Part shown: positions 16,675 to 25,712 of the stretch, in pieces
Position numbering within the stretch: position 1 is the stretch's first letter
How the letters are laid out: each line of letters starts with the position of its first letter
Source of the DNA: Litoribaculum gwangyangense
GTDB lineage: Bacteria > Bacteroidota > Bacteroidia > Flavobacteriales > Flavobacteriaceae
Assembly (NCBI RefSeq): GCF_039543505.1
Contig: NZ_BAABJW010000001.1
Location: forward strand, 124,001-188,000
Direction: 5' to 3'
DNA length: 64,000 bases
The notes under the pieces: generated by a model
What the model was told of the DNA's origin: nothing
The model's database searches: none
The model's input: only the letters and a program-made list of their open reading frames with translations
Program-made: the position numbers and the translations under genes

Positions 16675-19413
16675 TTATAGCTCATACCTAACTCTGAAGG
16701 TAACAAAACGAGGTTGAATAAAAGTTTCTGATGTTGAAACTGAAAGATTATTGGCACTGTTATTAATTCTCGAATCTATATCTAACAAATTGGTAGCCAA
16801 AATTTCGTATTCCCATTTTGCATCTCTATCTTTTCTGTAAGACAATGAAGCATTCCATGTCTCAAAAGATTGAACTTCACCTCCTTTTTCTTTTTGACGA
16901 TTGTAGGCATAGTCTGTTCTAAAAGTAACAGAATTCCAAATGTAAGCATCAAAATCAATAGATGGTGCATTGGTATAAAATACGGTTTTTCGGGTTCCTT
17001 GGTTATTCGTACTAATACTGTAATTATACCTTACACTAACATTTGGAGCAACTTTAAAATTAGTTCTTAAACCTGGGACATAATTTTGAACAAATCTTTC
17101 ATTTACCGATTGCCTTCCTTGAATAAATTGGTTGTTTTTACTGTAATTATAATTAGTACTTAAGCTGGCTCTTAGTTTACCAAACGTGCGTTGAACGCGC
17201 CCATTTGCTGATACACTCTCATCAGCAAAATTTGAATTAAAAAAAGTACTTGTAGTAATAACATTTTCAAAGTTAGTTAAACCTCTAATTTGGTCAATAT
17301 TTTTTGCATAAGCGAGTCTGGCAAATACGTTAGTATAATTAAACAAATTAAAACTATTATAAAATAAACTTACGTTGTGAGATAAAGCGTTTTGTAATTC
17401 TGGTTCACCAAACTGAATGCTATTAAAATTGTTTAAAACCAAGCCTTGTGCCAGTCGCGTTACATCGGTAAATTGATTACGCATATTATACCTAAGTGTT
17501 AAACTTTCGCTCTTTTTGAATTGGATTCGAGTTTCAAAATCTGGCAAAATTCTTATAAAATTATCAACAAATTCTTCATTAAATTGGGCATTTTTATTAC
17601 CATAAGCATGTGCCGAAAATCCAGGCCTAAAGGTAAATTTTCCAAGCTTTAACGTGTAGTGAACACCTAAATAGAAGTCGCTAAAATTGTACTTGGTGTC
17701 ATTAGTAGCGCGCCCATTATTGAATGTTGGGTTTGGGTTAAATTGTGAGCCATCCTCAAGAAATTGAAAAATATTTGAGTTAAATTCTTGACTACTTAAA
17801 ATGGTTCCTAAAGTAAAATTGATATTACTTTTATCGTTAAGAATGTTGTAATAATCAAACTTAGCATCTAATTGATTCGATTTAATCCGTCTGTTTTGTA
17901 CTAAATCATAATTATTTAAAGATGTATTAAAACCTAAAGCTTCAGCAGTGGTATCGTAAGCATCCCTATCATCGGGATCTAGTTCATCATTGTTATTTGG
18001 ATCATTAAAGAGTAAAGCATTATAAAATGGATCTTCGTCTTTTATTAAATGCTGAGCTTCAAAAGCAAAAATATTATTTTCATTCAGGGTATAATAATAA
18101 TTTATATTTTGATTGATACTAAAAGGCTTCACTTCATCAAATTGATTGGTACTTCCTAAAACTGAAGATAAAAAGTTTTGATCTTGTGAATCATTTGAAA
18201 TTCTCCCTAAAACATCATAATCTAATTGATTATTCAAGTTTGGCTTATATACAGCGCTTAATTTTATTAATCCTTGATTGGAGGCTTCATTACTTGTACG
18301 CTCGGTAGTTTCATCTGGAATACCTAAATCTGAATCAGTAAATTGCTTGAAAGATCTTTGTCTTGAGTCTATACGACTGCTATTATATATTAAAAATCCA
18401 CTAATATCCAAAGCTTTACTTGGCGAATAACTAAAGTTGGTTGCTCCCAACTTATTCTCTACATTTATGGCATTATTTTGACTGGTTAAAAACCCTAAAC
18501 TATTATCTCCTAAATCGATACTCGTACCACTATTATTACTAGGTACTCTAAAACCACCACCAAAACCTCGAATATCTCTTCTTGACAAGGCTACTTCTCC
18601 TGTGTTGTTTAAATCTCCAATAAAATTTAAACTGAATTTTGGGCTGTAATAAAAGAGCTTGGGTTGGGCTAAATAGAGTTCTTCATCGGGGGATGAACCA
18701 GCACCAACTGTAACATTTCCAAACCAGAAGCTTTCTTTCCCTTCTTTTAGTTTAATATTCATTGCTACATTATCTTGGTTATTAGTTACAGCACTTAATT
18801 GGCCCACCTCTGAATAATTTCGTAATACTTGTATTTTATCTACGGCGCTGGATGGAATATTTTTGGTTGCCAGCTTTGTATCTCCATCAAAAAAGTCCTT
18901 ACCATTAACCATTAATTTATTTACCACTTTTCCTTCCACTTCTATTTGTCCATTTTCATTAATCTCAACACCTGGAAGTTTTTCAATAATATCTTCTAAC
19001 TTACGTTCAGATCCGTTTTTAAAAGAATCTGCATTGTAAATTAAAGTGTCCCCTTTTACTGTTACAGGCATTTCATAAACTAACTCTACGGCATCCAATG
19101 CATTGTCTGCTTTGAGGGTAATATCTTTATCTATGTTATCTTCACTAGTGGTAATAAACTCTTCAAAAGTTTTCATACCAATATAACTTACTTGTAATTT
19201 GTATTCGGTATTTTTTCCTAACGATAAAATATATTTTCCTTTATCATTTGTTATACCATATGATTCAAGAGCACTAGTTACTTTATTTATGGCGATTACA
19301 TTTGCCAACTCCAAAGGTTCTCCAATACTATCTTTTACGACTCCTTGTAATTTTATCTGGGCAAGAGCGATATTAACTACAAAAAGTAGTAAGACAAAAA
19401 TTAATTTTTTCAT
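16675..19413 (-). CDS. Outer membrane beta-barrel protein with carboxypeptidase-like domain
   Basis: 912-aa outer-membrane protein related to TonB-dependent receptors. A signal peptide ends near residue 18 (ALAQ). A carboxypeptidase-regulatory-like domain follows (about 20-110; LQGVVKDSIGEPLELANV ... SYIGMKTFEE), then a plug-like region (LEDIIEKLPGVEINENGQIEVEGK). The rest is a large barrel that ends FVTFRVRYEL. This architecture is common in flavobacterial proteins often found beside GLPGLI genes, as here: the GLPGLI gene at 19458-20327 is directly upstream with a 44-bp gap, so they are probably co-transcribed. Cargo unknown. Confidence 0.85.
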   Translation of the reverse strand: MKKLIFVLLLFVVNIALAQIKLQGVVKDSIGEPLELANVIAINKVTSALESYGITNDKGKYILSLGKNTEYKLQVSYIGMKTFEEFITTSEDNIDKDITLKADNALDAVELVYEMPVTVKGDTLIYNADSFKNGSERKLEDIIEKLPGVEINENGQIEVEGKVVNKLMVNGKDFFDGDTKLATKNIPSSAVDKIQVLRNYSEVGQLSAVTNNQDNVAMNIKLKEGKESFWFGNVTVGAGSSPDEELYLAQPKLFYYSPKFSLNFIGDLNNTGEVALSRRDIRGFGGGFRVPSNNSGTSIDLGDNSLGFLTSQNNAINVENKLGATNFSYSPSKALDISGFLIYNSSRIDSRQRSFKQFTDSDLGIPDETTERTSNEASNQGLIKLSAVYKPNLNNQLDYDVLGRISNDSQDQNFLSSVLGSTNQFDEVKPFSINQNINYYYTLNENNIFAFEAQHLIKDEDPFYNALLFNDPNNNDELDPDDRDAYDTTAEALGFNTSLNNYDLVQNRRIKSNQLDAKFDYYNILNDKSNINFTLGTILSSQEFNSNIFQFLEDGSQFNPNPTFNNGRATNDTKYNFSDFYLGVHYTLKLGKFTFRPGFSAHAYGNKNAQFNEEFVDNFIRILPDFETRIQFKKSESLTLRYNMRNQFTDVTRLAQGLVLNNFNSIQFGEPELQNALSHNVSLFYNSFNLFNYTNVFARLAYAKNIDQIRGLTNFENVITTSTFFNSNFADESVSANGRVQRTFGKLRASLSTNYNYSKNNQFIQGRQSVNERFVQNYVPGLRTNFKVAPNVSVRYNYSISTNNQGTRKTVFYTNAPSIDFDAYIWNSVTFRTDYAYNRQKEKGGEVQSFETWNASLSYRKDRDAKWEYEILATNLLDIDSRINNSANNLSVSTSETFIQPRFVTFRVRYEL

Positions 19414-19457
19414 TTTTTTAGTTTGGATATAGTTTGGTGATGGAAGAGATTATATGG

Positions 19458-20327
19458 TTAAGACCTGTTTGATCTTCTACCTCTATTATCTCTCATTTCT
19501 TGCATTTTACCAGTAATTATTGCTTTGTATTCTTTCTTTGTAACTAATTTACCCTTGTCTGGAGCTTCTATTTTGTTTTTTTCCTCTGGATTTAAAACAA
19601 TTTTAGAACATAGCAATGTGGTGTTACCAACACTTACCTCTAGGATTAAACCCGGTAGCCCCCAATAATCGCTAGGTCCTTGACTAATAGGAACCATTGG
19701 CGTATACCATGCTTCTACTTCAATCATTTCAACTTCTTCCTCTGTAGATGCCAATTTTGTGCTAGTTGAATCGCTAGATTCCGTAGTATCAACTTTTTTC
19801 TCCGCATTATTATTTGATAATTCTCCCCAAGAAAAATTCCACCAAGACGTGTCCGTAACAGGTCTTTTACATGTTGCTTTAAAACAAGTATATTGCCCAA
19901 TTTGTTTTGACTCGGTTCCCATTTTCCAATCGAGAGGTGATAAACTTTCTTTGATTAAAAATTGTTTTCCGTAAAATTCTTGATTTTGAGCAAACTCATT
20001 AGACTTGATATTTTTATAAAGCTCTCCAGGGGTAAAATTTTTACCCCAAGAATCAGTTGCACCAGAAATAGCATCCAACTTCTCATCTTCTTTGTAAAGA
20101 GACTCTTCTTTGTTGAATGTTAAAATATAGGTCTTTTCCAATCTGTTTTTTAAACGTGCTTCAATCTGCTTTTTTTGCGCTTCACTCATTCTAGCTCCCC
20201 ATGAACCAAGGTCCATAGGTGTTTTAGAAAAGTAATAGGCTTTTCCTTGAAAGTCTTGTGCAGAAATTGACAGCGAAAGAAACCAAAGAAATAATATGGT
20301 AGTTACATTTGGAATTAAAGTTTTCAT
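19458..20327 (-). CDS. GLPGLI family secreted protein
   Basis: 289-aa exported protein with a signal peptide (about 1-23, ending ISAQ). The family hallmark DYWGLPGLILEV is present near residue 225, followed by CSKIVLNPEEK. The Gln-Gly before it (SQGPSDYWGLPG) is the intact version of the codon that is mutated to a stop in the neighbouring paralogue. GLPGLI proteins are Bacteroidota-specific envelope proteins of unknown function. It is the middle one of the GLPGLI series, and the barrel-protein gene follows it on the same strand. Confidence 0.88.
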   Translation of the reverse strand: MKTLIPNVTTILFLWFLSLSISAQDFQGKAYYFSKTPMDLGSWGARMSEAQKKQIEARLKNRLEKTYILTFNKEESLYKEDEKLDAISGATDSWGKNFTPGELYKNIKSNEFAQNQEFYGKQFLIKESLSPLDWKMGTESKQIGQYTCFKATCKRPVTDTSWWNFSWGELSNNNAEKKVDTTESSDSTSTKLASTEEEVEMIEVEAWYTPMVPISQGPSDYWGLPGLILEVSVGNTTLLCSKIVLNPEEKNKIEAPDKGKLVTKKEYKAIITGKMQEMRDNRGRRSNRS

Positions 20328-20354
20328 AAGTTTGATTTAATTTGTTTTGTTTAA

Positions 20355-20362
20355 CAAATATA
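20355..20362 (-). promoter_or_regulatory. Candidate -7 element for the GLPGLI/barrel operon
   Basis: On the minus strand this reads TATATTTG, an exact TAnnTTTG match, 27 bp before the ATG of the GLPGLI gene at 20327. It suggests that this gene and the barrel protein can be expressed separately from the upstream GLPGLI genes. Confidence 0.45.
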
Positions 20363-20386
20363 TATAAAAATTAAACAAAATAGTGT

Positions 20387-21259
20387 TTATCTTGGATTAA
20401 TTCCATTTCTAACCCTATTATTTCTATATTCTTCCATTTTCTCAGAAATAAGAAGGTTGTATTCTTCTTTTGATACTACCTTACCCTTTTCTGGAGTCTT
20501 TATTTCTTGCTTATCATTAGGATTCATGATTATTTTTGTACAAAGCATAACAGTATCCCCTGCATTTAATTCTAAAATCAGACCAGGTAATCCCCAATAC
20601 TCACTAGGCCCCTAATTTATTGGAATCATAGGAGTATACCAAGCCACTACCTCAGCTATTTGAGGCTCCTCAATTAACTCCTCTTTTGTTAAAGTTTCAT
20701 CTGTATTTTTATTTCCGTTATCATTTCTTAAGGGAGGATTAACGCGCATCCAGTTTAATTGTTTAATAGGAATCATAACCGTAGCCTTAAATGCTGTATA
20801 ATTTCCAATTTGCTTGGACTCGCTTTCCATTTTCCAGTTATACGATTGCAATTCTTCCTTTATTAAAAATTGTTTTCCAAAAAATTCTTGATCTTGAATA
20901 AAGGTTTTAGACTTAATATTTTTGTACTGTGGTCCGCTTGAAAAACTATTTACAAATCCAAAGCCACGTCCTCTACTTCCCACCATTGGTGCGCTTAGTT
21001 TTTCCTCTTCCTTAAATACAGACTCTTCCTTATTAAATAATAAAATATAAGATTTTTCTAAAAACGGTTTCATTCTTTCTTCTATTTCCTTTCTTCGTTG
21101 CTCACTCATTTGGCCTCCTGTTCTATTAAAACGGCTCATGTCCATGATCGTTTTGGATGAATAATAAGCTTTTCCTTGAAAGTCATTTTGGGCAAATGAA
21201 AAAATGGAAATTAAAACCAGAATACAAACGCTATAGAATTTAATAAAAGGATTTTTCAT
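20387..21259 (-). pseudogene. GLPGLI family gene interrupted by an in-frame amber codon
   Basis: A third GLPGLI paralogue that starts with the ATG at 21259 (MKNPFIKFYS, signal peptide ending FAQ). It reads through to PMIPIN and then meets TAG at 20612-20614. Beyond it the same frame continues uninterrupted as GPSEYWGLPGLILEL ... to a TAA at 20387, about 290 codons in all. The paralogue at 19458-20327 has SQGPSDYWGLPG at this place, so the stop most simply replaces a Gln codon (CAG to TAG). There is no other lesion, which implies a recent mutation. Translated only to the stop, the product would lose the GLPGLI core. Confidence 0.8.
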
Positions 21260-21326
21260 AGAATATTTAACAAAAGGACACCAATGCATGTCTTAAATAC
21301 CATTAGACTTTTAATACTCTATTTCG

Positions 21327-21347
21327 TTTAACGATTTAAACGTTAAA
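21327..21347. promoter_or_regulatory. TTTAACG/CGTTAAA inverted repeat
   Basis: TTTAACG (21327-21333) and CGTTAAA (21341-21347) form a perfect 7-bp inverted repeat with a 7-bp spacer, in the gap upstream of the broken GLPGLI gene. The sequence resembles the GTTAAC boxes at 22620-22645 and may be an operator for the same regulator. That is inference only. Confidence 0.3.
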
Positions 21348-21360
21348 TAATTCTTAAATA

Positions 21361-22188
21361 TTAACTTCCAACTCTTATCATAAACGTTTCGCCTTCTCGA
21401 CTTCCTCTTCTGGATTGGAATTGTTCCATCATTTCTTTATTTTTCCTCTCCTGTATATCATTAAATTCTTTTTGAGATACTTCTTTTCCTTTTTCAGGTT
21501 CTTTAATCTCAAACGTTTCCTTAGGGTTAATAACAATTTTACTACATATTAAGGTTAATTCGCCGTCGTTAACTTCTAATATCAAACCTGGTAATCCAAA
21601 ATAATCTTCTGGCCCATGACTCACAGGAATTTGTGGCGTGTACCAAACAGTTGTGGTTTTTTCTTTGGTTACATCTTCAAATTTGCCATCCGAAGTAATT
21701 GTCTTTGTTGTATACTCTTCTTCAAAAACAGCTTTAAAACAGGCATATTCACCAATATATTTTGTTTCATTTAAAAGTTGCCATTTTTTGTTTTTTAGAG
21801 AATCCTTTACTAAGAATATTTTACCCGATATTTCTGTTTTATTAGTATATCGATGGTCTTGTATATTCTTGTACATAATATCCGAGCTCTGTGATATTTT
21901 AATTGTTATACCAGAAGAATTAGGTATTGAGGGTTTATCCAACTTTTCAACACGCTTATAAATGGATTCGTTTTTATTAAACTCTAAAGTGTATTCTTGT
22001 TGAAATTGTTTTTTTAACTGTTCCTGAATTTGCTTTTGCATTTCAGAGTTAGTATTTTTATCATCCATTTTCAAATCTACCTTGCGATGAGATTTATAGG
22101 TAGCAATACCTTGGAAATCTTGCGCGAAAAGGCCGTTCGAGATTATTAAAACCGTTAACAACCCGATTGTTTTTAAAAAGAAATTCAT
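21361..22188 (-). CDS. GLPGLI family secreted protein
   Basis: 275-aa exported protein. The signal peptide is about residues 1-22 (ending LFAQ), and YFGLPGLILEVNDGELTLICSKIVINPKE carries the family motif near residue 200. The C-terminal end is rich in Arg, Gly and Ser. It overlaps the preceding 124-aa gene by 4 bp, so translation is probably coupled. Function unknown; envelope location inferred from the signal peptide and family. Confidence 0.88.
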   Translation of the reverse strand: MNFFLKTIGLLTVLIISNGLFAQDFQGIATYKSHRKVDLKMDDKNTNSEMQKQIQEQLKKQFQQEYTLEFNKNESIYKRVEKLDKPSIPNSSGITIKISQSSDIMYKNIQDHRYTNKTEISGKIFLVKDSLKNKKWQLLNETKYIGEYACFKAVFEEEYTTKTITSDGKFEDVTKEKTTTVWYTPQIPVSHGPEDYFGLPGLILEVNDGELTLICSKIVINPKETFEIKEPEKGKEVSQKEFNDIQERKNKEMMEQFQSRRGSREGETFMIRVGS

Positions 22189-22559
22189 TGTTTTTTATTT
22201 TTATAGTAGTTAATAGCAGATTTTTTAATTTTTATAACACGCTGTAAAAAGTTCTTTTTGTCTTTACTATTTCCTTTAAACTTGTAAGATAACGAACTTT
22301 TTACCCCGTTTGACATCTGTGCTCCATTACACTTAATTTCAAATTCAACGGGCTCGTCCTCATTCATATTATCAAGAAGTTTCTCGATGTCTTCAACAAG
22401 AAAAGAAGATTCTAAATCTTCAGCAGAATCAACTTCAACAGAAATTTTCAAACTATTAATTTTGATATCACTTACAGACATGTCTTCAGTTGACTTTGCC
22501 GATTGCCCAAAGCTAACTGTGGCTATTAAAAGACCTAAAATTGTAAATACATTTTTCAT
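22185..22559 (-). CDS. Small secreted protein of unknown function
   Basis: 124 aa, with a signal peptide (about 1-18, ending SFGQ) and a charged, mostly hydrophilic mature part that I do not recognise (KINSLKISVEVDSAEDLESS ... FLQRVIKIKKSAINYY). It is the first gene of the GLPGLI transcription unit and its stop overlaps the next start. It reads divergently from the histidine kinase gene. Its place suggests an accessory envelope protein controlled by the two-component system. Confidence 0.65.
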   Translation of the reverse strand: MKNVFTILGLLIATVSFGQSAKSTEDMSVSDIKINSLKISVEVDSAEDLESSFLVEDIEKLLDNMNEDEPVEFEIKCNGAQMSNGVKSSLSYKFKGNSKDKKNFLQRVIKIKKSAINYYKNKKQ

Positions 22560-22589
22560 TTTTATATAATTTTTGTTGTTATAATACTA

Positions 22590-22597
22590 CAAATATA
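22590..22597 (-). promoter_or_regulatory. Candidate -7 element of the GLPGLI unit
   Basis: On the minus strand this reads TATATTTG, an exact TAnnTTTG match 31 bp before the first gene at 22559. No TTG is present at -33; the GTTAAC boxes occupy that side instead, as expected for an activated promoter. Confidence 0.5.
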
Positions 22598-22619
22598 AAA
22601 GGCCCTTTGAAAGATTTAG

Positions 22620-22645
22620 GTTAACTAGTGTTAACGTGTGTTAAC
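22620..22645. promoter_or_regulatory. Three GTTAAC boxes with 10-bp period
   Basis: GTTAAC occurs at 22620-22625, 22630-22635 and 22640-22645, exactly one helical turn apart. The boxes lie just upstream of candidate promoters on both sides: about -36 to -61 from the GLPGLI start and about -40 to -65 from the kinase start. Phased direct repeats are the usual binding pattern of OmpR-type regulators, so the regulator encoded at 24213-24896 is the natural candidate. Confidence 0.6.
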
Positions 22646-22672
22646 CAATTAGTTTTGTATTATTCTAACATT

Positions 22673-22680
22673 TACTTTTG
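22673..22680 (+). promoter_or_regulatory. Candidate -7 element of the histidine kinase gene
   Basis: TACTTTTG matches TAnnTTTG exactly and ends only 4 bp before the ATG at 22685. If it is used, the message would be leaderless or nearly so. A TTG at 22655-22657 gives a somewhat short spacing of 15. Confidence 0.45.
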
Positions 22681-22684
22681 AAAT

Positions 22685-24220
22685 ATGAATGACTTGAAAT
22701 TCAAATACATATTATATCTTATCCTCTTTGTCATCCTCTGTACCATTGGCATTCAAATTTACTGGAATTATAAGAATTACATTTTCAACAAACAACAATT
22801 GGTCAAAGATGTACAAATAAGTTTAGATAAAGTTGTAGATGATTATTATGCTGGATTAGCCGAAAAAACCACCTTGGGTTTTACATTTGAAGGTTCAGCA
22901 AAAAATAATATTTTAGGAGAAGATGGCTTTTTGGAAAACATATCAAAATCTATTGATGAGTCCAATAAAAAATTTAAAACCTTAGATTCAATAAAACCCT
23001 CCAAAATAAAAGGTTTAAAAATTTTTAGGGGTAAAAAAGCCGATTCATTATTATTAGAAAACAACGAAGCTCATGGGTGGCTTCCCAAAAAAGATTCAAA
23101 TAATAACCTAAAATTTATTGACAAGCCAGATAGTACTTATTTTAACGATATAAAATTATTAACTACTAAAGTGGTTTTTTCCATTAACAATGATTCATTA
23201 AATGTGAATCAAATTGATAGCTTACTGAAAATTGATTTGTCCCGAAAAAATTTAATGATAGATTACTTTTTAGATTACAAAAAACCAAAACAAAAATTTC
23301 CAGAATCACTTAGGAGTAAAACTAAAAATAATGACACCATTGAGGATAAAAAATACAATTTACTTAGCGCCACATCAAAGTCAACTTTTCTACCCAAAAA
23401 CAGTTCTCTACAAATTTATTTTAAAAATATAAGTACTGCTGTATTTAAACGTATTTTCTTTGGGATATTCATTTCCTCTTTACTGGTTTTAGCCGTTATA
23501 GGTTGTTTGTTTTATCTTTTAAAAATCATTCAAAAACAAAAACAACTGGGCGAATTAAAAAACGATTTAATAAGCAATATCACACACGAATTTAAAACTC
23601 CTATTGCTACAATTGGCGTTGCTATGGAGAGTATAAGCGATTTTAACGTGATAGACGATAAGGAAAAGACAAAAAAATATATCGAGATGTCTTCTAACCA
23701 GCTTTCTAAATTAAATATTATGGTTGAAAAATTGTTGGAAACTGCTACATTGGATAGTGAAGCTTTGGAATTGAATAAGGAAGCCATAAATATAGTTGAG
23801 TTCCTCGAATCTATGGTAAATAGATATAAAATGCAACATCGAGAAAAGACTTTCACATCAAATATTGATTTAGAAAATGTTTCGTTGCATATTGATGTTT
23901 TCCATTTTGAAAATGCCATAAACAATGTTTTAGATAACGCCGTAAAATATGGTGGCGATCAAATTTCATTGGAGTTTTTTTTAAAAGGAAACACCGTTGA
24001 AATATTAATTTCTGATAATGGAAACTCTTTGAACAAAACCAATAAAAACCGTATTTTTCAAAAGTTTTATCGCATCCCAAAAGGTAACACCCATGATGTA
24101 AAAGGTTTTGGCATTGGGCTGTATTACACCAAATCTATTATTGAAAAACATGGTGGCAACATAGCACTTGACTTAAAAACCAAACTCACAACCTTTAAAA
24201 TTTCACTTCCTAATGACTAA
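22685..24220 (+). CDS. Sensor histidine kinase
   Basis: 511-aa membrane sensor of a two-component system. Transmembrane helix 1 (about 8-26) and helix 2 (about 257-279) enclose a periplasmic sensor domain of about 230 residues that I do not recognise. The dimerisation box follows (NDLISNITHEFKTP, phospho-acceptor His301). The ATPase motifs are NNVLDNAVKYG (N box), ISDNG (G1) and GFGIGLYYTKSII (G2). It overlaps the response regulator by 8 bp. Divergence from the GLPGLI genes across the GTTAAC boxes suggests it senses envelope conditions and controls them. Confidence 0.93.
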   Translation: MNDLKFKYILYLILFVILCTIGIQIYWNYKNYIFNKQQLVKDVQISLDKVVDDYYAGLAEKTTLGFTFEGSAKNNILGEDGFLENISKSIDESNKKFKTLDSIKPSKIKGLKIFRGKKADSLLLENNEAHGWLPKKDSNNNLKFIDKPDSTYFNDIKLLTTKVVFSINNDSLNVNQIDSLLKIDLSRKNLMIDYFLDYKKPKQKFPESLRSKTKNNDTIEDKKYNLLSATSKSTFLPKNSSLQIYFKNISTAVFKRIFFGIFISSLLVLAVIGCLFYLLKIIQKQKQLGELKNDLISNITHEFKTPIATIGVAMESISDFNVIDDKEKTKKYIEMSSNQLSKLNIMVEKLLETATLDSEALELNKEAINIVEFLESMVNRYKMQHREKTFTSNIDLENVSLHIDVFHFENAINNVLDNAVKYGGDQISLEFFLKGNTVEILISDNGNSLNKTNKNRIFQKFYRIPKGNTHDVKGFGIGLYYTKSIIEKHGGNIALDLKTKLTTFKISLPND

Positions 24221-24896
24221 TCCTACTAAAATATTATTGGCAGAAGACGAGCCTGCTTTGGGGCAAATTATTAAAGAAAGTTTGGAAACCAGAAACTTTA
24301 AGGTCACACTTTGTGAAAATGGCGATATCGCATTAAAAAACTATCAATTGGAAAACCCAGAATTATTGGTGCTAGATGTGATGATGCCTAAAAAAGACGG
24401 TTTTACTTTAGCAAAAGAAATTCGAAACATAGATGACACCATTCCCATCATTTTTTTAACTGCAAAATCGCAAACCCAAGATGTTGTTGAAGGCTTTACA
24501 GTAGGCGGAAATGACTATTTGAAAAAACCCTTTAGCATGGAGGAATTGATTGTTAGAATCAACAATTTATTAAACCGAACTATTGAACAAAAACATTCCA
24601 GCGTCATGAAAATTGGAGAATATACCTTTAATTTTCCAAAACAAATACTTCAATTTAAAAATAGTGATGGTATGCCATTAACCCATCGTGAAGCACATTT
24701 GTTATTCCATCTAATAAAAAACAAAAATAAGGTTTTAGATAGATCGTTAATTCTAAATAAACTTTGGGGTAGCGATGACTTTTTCAATGCCAGAAGTATG
24801 GATGTGTTTATTACCAAGCTTAGAAAAAAACTTAAACAAGACCCAAATATTGAAATTATTAACGTAAGAGGTTTTGGATACAAACTAATTTGTTGA
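24213..24896 (+). CDS. OmpR-family response regulator
   Basis: 227-aa DNA-binding regulator. The receiver domain (about 1-120) has the acidic pocket LLAEDE, phospho-acceptor Asp55 in VLDVMMPKKDGF, Thr in FLTAKS and Lys in KKPF. The winged-helix domain (about 130-227) ends INVRGFGYKLIC, as in OmpR/PhoB proteins. It is co-transcribed with the kinase and very probably its partner. Its likely target is the phased GTTAAC array at 22620-22645. Confidence 0.94.
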   Translation: MTNPTKILLAEDEPALGQIIKESLETRNFKVTLCENGDIALKNYQLENPELLVLDVMMPKKDGFTLAKEIRNIDDTIPIIFLTAKSQTQDVVEGFTVGGNDYLKKPFSMEELIVRINNLLNRTIEQKHSSVMKIGEYTFNFPKQILQFKNSDGMPLTHREAHLLFHLIKNKNKVLDRSLILNKLWGSDDFFNARSMDVFITKLRKKLKQDPNIEIINVRGFGYKLIC

Positions 24897-24929
24897 AATT
24901 GGTTTGATTTTTGTATTTTTCAAAATACA

Positions 24930-25709
24930 ATGAAACATACTTTTTATCTGTTTTTAGCATTATCCTGTTCTATATTTGGTCAAGAAACCATTGAAACTTC
25001 TTTTGTTAAAGAAACTCCTTTAAAAGTTGAAACCGTTGTAAACATAGATAATTTCGGTACGATTTACTACATTGAAAATGATGTTTTTAACAAAAAAACG
25101 TTGGACAGAACCATTACTTATAACAATATTCAACTAGGAAGGCTTCATTCAGCGAATGCATTCAATCCACTTAAAATCAACTTGTTTTATAAAGATTTCA
25201 ATACTGTTATTATTCTTGATAATAGACTTGCTGAAATTTTTAAAATCGATTTCAACGCCATAACACCCTATAAAAACATCACCCATATTTCAACAGGTTT
25301 TGACAACACATTATGGGTTTTTAATCAAGATTTACAAAAACTAGAACTTTTTGATTATAAAACGCAAACTACACGCGCACTAACTGTACCTGTGCAAAGC
25401 CCCGTTTTAGATTTAAAAAGTAATTACAATTATTGTTGGTTGCTTACCGAAAAGTATTTGTACATGTATAATTACTTTGGCAGTTTGGTATTGAAAATAA
25501 AAAACGAAGGCTATTCTACATTGGTTGAAAGTAATGAAAATATCATCCTGAAAAGGGATAATAACTTACTTTATTTAAAAAGAAGTAGCGCGGTCCCAGT
25601 ACCAATTAAAATGCCAAATTTGTTGATAAATCAGTTTTTTGTAACCAATGAAACCTTGTATATTTACAACCAAGAAATCTTGCAACAACTCCAATTAAAA
25701 ATCAAATAA
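24930..25709 (+). CDS. Secreted protein of unknown function, beta-propeller-like
   Basis: 259 aa with a signal peptide (about 1-17, ending FGQ). The mature part has repeated short beta-strand-like units (TVVNIDNFGTIYYI, DNTLWVFNQDLQKLELFDY, SNYNYCWLLTEKYLYMY) resembling a partial beta-propeller, but I cannot assign a family. It lies 33 bp after the response regulator and 3 bp before the deoxynucleoside kinase, so it is part of that transcription unit. Confidence 0.7.
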   Translation: MKHTFYLFLALSCSIFGQETIETSFVKETPLKVETVVNIDNFGTIYYIENDVFNKKTLDRTITYNNIQLGRLHSANAFNPLKINLFYKDFNTVIILDNRLAEIFKIDFNAITPYKNITHISTGFDNTLWVFNQDLQKLELFDYKTQTTRALTVPVQSPVLDLKSNYNYCWLLTEKYLYMYNYFGSLVLKIKNEGYSTLVESNENIILKRDNNLLYLKRSSAVPVPIKMPNLLINQFFVTNETLYIYNQEILQQLQLKIK

Positions 25710-25712
25710 ACT

